DNA from: JAJDTQ01 sp965204235
Lineage (GTDB): Bacteria > Desulfobacterota > Binatia > UBA9968 > JAJDTQ01
NCBI GenBank assembly: GCA_965204235.1
Contig: OZ241979.1
Span: forward strand, 1,178,001 to 1,242,000
DNA length: 64,000 nt
Direction: 5' to 3'
The position numbers and the translations under genes were made by a program. Each line of letters begins with the position of its first letter. The first letter of the stretch is position 1. The notes beneath the pieces are model-generated. The model searched no databases and was not told the origin of the DNA. It worked only from the letters and a program-made list of their open reading frames with translations. Below are positions 60,384-64,000 of this stretch, piece by piece.

Positions 60384-62153
60384 ATGCAGGGACCTCCGGA
60401 CAGGTTCGACCGGCTGAACCGGGTGGAGCAGCGGGCGTTCGACCTCCTGTCGGTCGCCCTGGTGCTCTTCTACTCGTACTCCGCGGTGCTCGCTCCCGCG
60501 GCGACCCAGTACCATCGCGGCATCTACATCCTCATCACCTACGTGCTGGTCTTCCTGCTCTACCGCGCCCCCGGGCGGTGGGGCCGGGCCGTCGATTACG
60601 CGCTGATGGCCGCGTCCGCGGCGTGCATCGGCTACTGGATGCTGAACTTCGAGGCCATCAACTACCGGGCCGGGGCCGAGAGCCCGGTGGACCGGTGGGT
60701 CGCGGTGGCGGGCGTGCTGCTGGGCGTGGAGCTGGCCCGCAGGGTGGTGGGCAACGTGTTCGTGGTCCTGGGCGCGGTCATGCTGCTCTACGGCGTGTAC
60801 GGCGCCTATGCGCCCGACCTGATCTCCCACGCCGGCGACACCTTTCCCGACCTCTGCACCAGCATCTTCTACAAGAGCGACGGCGTCTTCGGCATCATGG
60901 CCAACGTGCTGGCCACCTACGTGATCCTGTTCGTGGTCTTCGGCGCCTTCCTGGAAGCCAGCGGCGCCCAGCGCTTCTTCGTGGACTTCCCCCTGGCCGC
61001 GGTGGGCCATACCGTGGGCGGCCCGGCCAAGGTGGCGGTGGTTACCAGCGGACTGTTCGGCTCCATCTCCGGCAGCGCCATCGCCAACACCGTCTCCACC
61101 GGCAGCTTCACCATCCCCATGATGAAGAAGGCCGGCTTCAAGCCCCACGTGGCCGGCGGCATCGAGCCCGCGGCCTCCATCGGCGGCATGTTCATGCCTC
61201 CCATCATGGGCGCCGGCGGCTTCCTCATGGCGGAACTCACCGGCGAACCCTACTCCACCGTCATGCTGGTCTCCCTCTATCCGGCGCTGATGTATTTCTT
61301 CAGCGTCTTCGTCATGGTCCATTACGAGGCCAAGCGCCACCACATCCAAAGCGAAGACCCGCAGATGGACGCGGGGGCGATACTCCGGCGGGGCTGGTTC
61401 TACCTCCTGCCCCTGGCGGTCATCACCGTCCTGATGCTCAGGGGCTACTCGCCCGGTTATGCTGCGGTGCTGGGGCTCGCGGCCTGCGTCGCGGTGAGCT
61501 GGTTCCGCAAGGACACCCGCATGGACCCGCGCGGATTCGTGGAGGCCGCCCGGGCCGGGACCGCCGGCAGCCTCACCATCGGCGCCACCGTGGGGGTCAT
61601 CGGCATCATCATCGGCGTGCTCACCTACAGCGGCCTGGTGCTCACCTTTGCCGACATCGTCATCGCGCTGGCCGACGGCCGGCTCTGGCTTGCCATCCTG
61701 CTCATCGCCCTGGCGTCGCTGGTCCTGGGCATGGGCGTGCCGGTGACCGCGGCCTACCTGATCACCGCGGTGGTGGCGGCGCCGCCCCTGATAGCCCTGG
61801 GCGTCAACCCCATCGCCGCGCACATGATCGTCTATTGGCTGTCCCAGGACTCCAACATCACGCCGCCGGTCTGCATCGCCGCCTTCACCGGCGCCGCCAT
61901 CGCCAAGGCCGACATGTGGAAGACCGCCTTCACCGCGCTCCGGTTCGCCAAGTTCCTCTACCTAGCCCCCTTCCTCTTCGCCTATGTGCCGGCCTTCTCC
62001 CTGGACGGCAGCGCCTCCGAAGTCCTCATTGCCTTCCCGCTCATCGCCCTCGGCGCCTGGGCCTACGCCTGGCTCCTGAGCGGCATCTGGCTCCGCAGGT
62101 TCGGGAAGACGCCGGCAACCGGTCAGCCGTCAGGTCCCCGCCCGGAGGCATGA
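60384..62153 (+). CDS. TRAP transporter fused permease (4TM+12TM)
   Basis: A 589-residue polytopic inner-membrane protein, the fused small-large TRAP permease that works with TAXI binding proteins. The N-terminal four-helix part ends near residue 130. The large domain carries GSISGSAIANTVSTGSFTIPMMKKAG and IEPAASIGGMFMPPIMGAGGFLM, both diagnostic, and a second repeat with VLGMGVPVTAAYLI and NITPPVCIAAF. It is the last gene before a dispersed repeat. Confidence 0.94.
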   Translation: MQGPPDRFDRLNRVEQRAFDLLSVALVLFYSYSAVLAPAATQYHRGIYILITYVLVFLLYRAPGRWGRAVDYALMAASAACIGYWMLNFEAINYRAGAESPVDRWVAVAGVLLGVELARRVVGNVFVVLGAVMLLYGVYGAYAPDLISHAGDTFPDLCTSIFYKSDGVFGIMANVLATYVILFVVFGAFLEASGAQRFFVDFPLAAVGHTVGGPAKVAVVTSGLFGSISGSAIANTVSTGSFTIPMMKKAGFKPHVAGGIEPAASIGGMFMPPIMGAGGFLMAELTGEPYSTVMLVSLYPALMYFFSVFVMVHYEAKRHHIQSEDPQMDAGAILRRGWFYLLPLAVITVLMLRGYSPGYAAVLGLAACVAVSWFRKDTRMDPRGFVEAARAGTAGSLTIGATVGVIGIIIGVLTYSGLVLTFADIVIALADGRLWLAILLIALASLVLGMGVPVTAAYLITAVVAAPPLIALGVNPIAAHMIVYWLSQDSNITPPVCIAAFTGAAIAKADMWKTAFTALRFAKFLYLAPFLFAYVPAFSLDGSASEVLIAFPLIALGAWAYAWLLSGIWLRRFGKTPATGQPSGPRPEA

Positions 62154-62214
62154 GCCGTCATGTGGATTTTCGGCAGGGTGTCTGCGGCTTGCGGGTTGAC
62201 TTGCCGATCCCGAT

Positions 62215-62280
62215 GGGGAAACTCTGAACGATTGCCCCGTTCGTCCTGAGCGTAGCGAAGCGAAGTCGAAGGACGCGCTT
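62215..62280 (+). repeat. Dispersed 66-nt element, copy R7
   Basis: A 66-nt copy that differs from R1 at a few bases (for example GAACGATTGCCCCG). It lies between the TRAP permease and the methyltransferase, 37 bases before the methyltransferase ATG. Confidence 0.85.
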
Positions 62281-62316
62281 CTCGAGGCGCCGGCCGGAAC
62301 GCGGAGAAATGCGGCG

Positions 62317-64000
62317 ATGGAAGTTCTGTTGAAGAAGGACACAGGACACCGATATTCGGCCGTCACGGACGAAAAAGCGGGAGGGGCGACCTACACGCCT
62401 GAACGCCTTGCAGACTTCGTGGCGCAGCAAATCGTGGCGACAGCCAGGGACCTGCCGGAAGACCGGGCGGTACGGGTCCTGGACCCGGCGATGGGTGACG
62501 GGGCATTGCTCCTGGCTCTGTTGCAGCGACTGGACCCCAGGATGCGAGCACGAGCCGAGGTACACGGCTTCGAAACGGATCCCCATGCACTGCGCGCTGC
62601 CGCACGGAGAATCCACCAGTTCGATTCGGGCATCCCGGTGGATTTTCTTCGTCAGGACTTCCTCGATTTCGTGCTGGACGAACATGGCTTTGGCAGAAAC
62701 GGGGACCTGTTCCGCGAAACCGTTCCCGAGACCTACGACCTCATCATCGCGAATCCACCTTATGTACGGACGCAGATCATGGGGGCGAACCGGTCTCGGT
62801 TACTGGCTGAACAGTTTGCCCTTACGGGCCGTGTCGACCTGTATTACGCCTTTGTCCTGAGTATCGCCAAGGTGCTGAAACCCACGGGAGTGGCCGGCAT
62901 CATCGTCTCGAACAGATTCATGACAACCCGGTCCGGCGCCTCCGTCCGCCGGGAAGTATTGAAGAGGTTCTGCATCAGACACGTCTGGGACCTTGGAGAC
63001 ACCAAGCTTTTCGAGGCGGCCGTCCTCCCCGCCGTCTTGCTGGCGGAAGGGAAAGGCAGCCGCGGGCGTGGTGCAATCAGGTTCACGTCGATTTACGGAA
63101 CGGCGGCAGGAACCCCGCTGCATGCAGCCGATCCCATCGACGCCTTGGCGAAGGACGGCGTCGTGCGCACGGATGACGGACGACGGTTTCTCGTAAGGCA
63201 CGGGAAACTCAACACGAACGGCGCCCCGGATGGTGTATGGCGGATCGAAACAAAAGCGGTCGAGACGTGGCTGGCCACGGTGAAACGGCACGCATGGGGA
63301 AGGTTCCGCGACATAGGGAAAATCCGCGTCGGGGTCAAGACCTGCGCCGACAAGACGTTCATACGCGATGACTGGAACCATCTGGCCGGGGGCAGGCCGG
63401 AACTGCTCAGGCCGTTGACGACGCATCATGTCGGACGGCGGTTCAAGGCCGCTGAATTGCAGCTCCCCAAGGAAATCCTCTATCCGCACGAAGTGGTGCA
63501 GGGAACGCGGCAGGCCGTGTCGCTGTCGGATTATCCTGCAAGCAGGGCGTATCTCGAAGCCCACCGGAACGCCTTGTCGAGTCGCAAATACGTCATTGAA
63601 GCCGGCCGTGAATGGTATGAAATATGGGTACCCCAGAACCCGGCGGCCTGGAGTCTGCCCAAGCTGGTGTTCCGGGACATCGCGGAAAAATCCACTTTCT
63701 GGATGGATCTCGGCGGGTCCGTGGTGAACGGGGATTGCTATTGGCTGGTATGCGAAGGCGGCGCAAAGGAGGACTGGTTGTGGCTGGCGGCGGCTGTTGC
63801 GAATTCGACCTTTATCGAACGGTTCTACGACCATCGTTACCACAACAAACTCTATGCCGGACGACGACGCTTCATCACCCAGTACGTCGAGGAATTCCCC
63901 TTGCCGGACCCGGAAGACAGGGCCGGTCAGGCAATTATCTCAAAGGCCAGGAAGATATACGACTGCCTACCTTCCCCTCAGGCTGAAGAACTGGAAAAGG
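62317..64000 (+). CDS. Eco57I-like N6-adenine DNA methyltransferase (3' end outside window)
   Basis: An open frame of at least 561 codons that runs off the right edge. It has the gamma-type adenine methyltransferase motifs: a Thr-Pro Q-motif-like YTPERLADFV, motif I DPAMGDGALL, and the catalytic motif IV IANPPYVRTQ (about residues 146-155). A segment after 330 (GKIRVGVKTCADKTF, KLVFRDIAEKSTFW) resembles the target-recognition part of type IIG/Eco57I enzymes. It could belong to a restriction-modification or BREX-like defence locus continuing beyond the window. ATG 62317 has GGAG ten bases upstream. Confidence 0.85.
   Translation, partial: MEVLLKKDTGHRYSAVTDEKAGGATYTPERLADFVAQQIVATARDLPEDRAVRVLDPAMGDGALLLALLQRLDPRMRARAEVHGFETDPHALRAAARRIHQFDSGIPVDFLRQDFLDFVLDEHGFGRNGDLFRETVPETYDLIIANPPYVRTQIMGANRSRLLAEQFALTGRVDLYYAFVLSIAKVLKPTGVAGIIVSNRFMTTRSGASVRREVLKRFCIRHVWDLGDTKLFEAAVLPAVLLAEGKGSRGRGAIRFTSIYGTAAGTPLHAADPIDALAKDGVVRTDDGRRFLVRHGKLNTNGAPDGVWRIETKAVETWLATVKRHAWGRFRDIGKIRVGVKTCADKTFIRDDWNHLAGGRPELLRPLTTHHVGRRFKAAELQLPKEILYPHEVVQGTRQAVSLSDYPASRAYLEAHRNALSSRKYVIEAGREWYEIWVPQNPAAWSLPKLVFRDIAEKSTFWMDLGGSVVNGDCYWLVCEGGAKEDWLWLAAAVANSTFIERFYDHRYHNKLYAGRRRFITQYVEEFPLPDPEDRAGQAIISKARKIYDCLPSPQAEELEK

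Noticed and set aside
22791..62280. Dispersed 66-nt element as an insertion sequence
   Set aside because: No transposase, no consistent target duplication and no long terminal inverted repeats were seen. It is described only as a repeat.
1..64000. tRNA, rRNA or riboswitch genes in the intergenic gaps
   Set aside because: Reading the gaps longer than about 90 bases showed no cloverleaf-like or known riboswitch sequences.

Overview
A 64-kb, GC-rich window with tightly packed genes on both strands. No tRNA, rRNA, CRISPR array, integrase or transposase was seen. The minus-strand core block tilS-ftsH-folP-glmM-pdxJ-nnr-tsaE-lysC-cimA resembles gene order in deltaproteobacteria and related uncultured lineages. 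The accessory genes (several amidohydrolase-2 proteins, two tripartite tricarboxylate transporters, a TAXI-TRAP system, UbiD, an LLM oxidoreductase and a proteusin-type leader peptide) would fit an uncultured Deltaproteobacteria- or Tectomicrobia-like bacterium. This placement is inference from gene content only.

Layout. 0-6.5 kb: inverted repeats, then TraB, creatininase, cyclase, amidohydrolase and arylsulfotransferase-like genes, mostly minus strand. 6.6-9.2 kb: a complete NitT/TauT-type ABC importer. 9.2-21.4 kb: the core operon, with several stop/start overlaps (GTGA, TTGA) that imply translational coupling, plus cysE. 21.5-28.3 kb: a class V aminotransferase, a diheme cytochrome c, and an MFS/LLM/peptide-permease group. 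28.4-33.2 kb: UbiD decarboxylase and a TctC-A-B transporter. 33.6-41.7 kb: amidohydrolase, ricin-like secreted protein, molybdopterin oxidoreductase, Tag glycosylase and a second TctC-A-B set. 42-53.1 kb: seven tandem paralogues of a membrane-anchored SGNH/GDSL-like protein, with an amidohydrolase and a cupin lying between copies 1 and 2. 53.2-62.2 kb: SDR, aldo/keto reductase, a multicopper oxidase remnant, a ketopantoate-reductase-like gene, an orphan NHLP-type RiPP precursor, a zinc dehydrogenase, an amidohydrolase and a TAXI-TRAP importer. 62.3 kb to the edge: a truncated Eco57I-like adenine methyltransferase.

The most unusual region is the SGNH array. Copies 2, 4, 5, 6 and 7 share an upstream promoter-like module whose -10 element lies exactly 36 nt before an aligned ATG. 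In copies 4, 5 and 6 that ATG, which has the better ribosome-binding site, opens a 13-codon frame that ends at CCC CCG followed by a stop. A +1 shift there would join it to the main SGNH frame and give an N-terminus like that of copy 7. Copies 3/4 and 5/6 also share a block of about 1 kb with only three differences by eye.

A second theme is a dispersed element of about 66 nt present at seven intergenic loci. A third is an orphan NHLP leader peptide gene with a well-formed promoter and no maturation enzyme in the window. The metabolic theme is uptake of organic acids and other small organic molecules (ABC, TTT and TRAP systems), paired with hydrolases, decarboxylases and redox enzymes that could process them.
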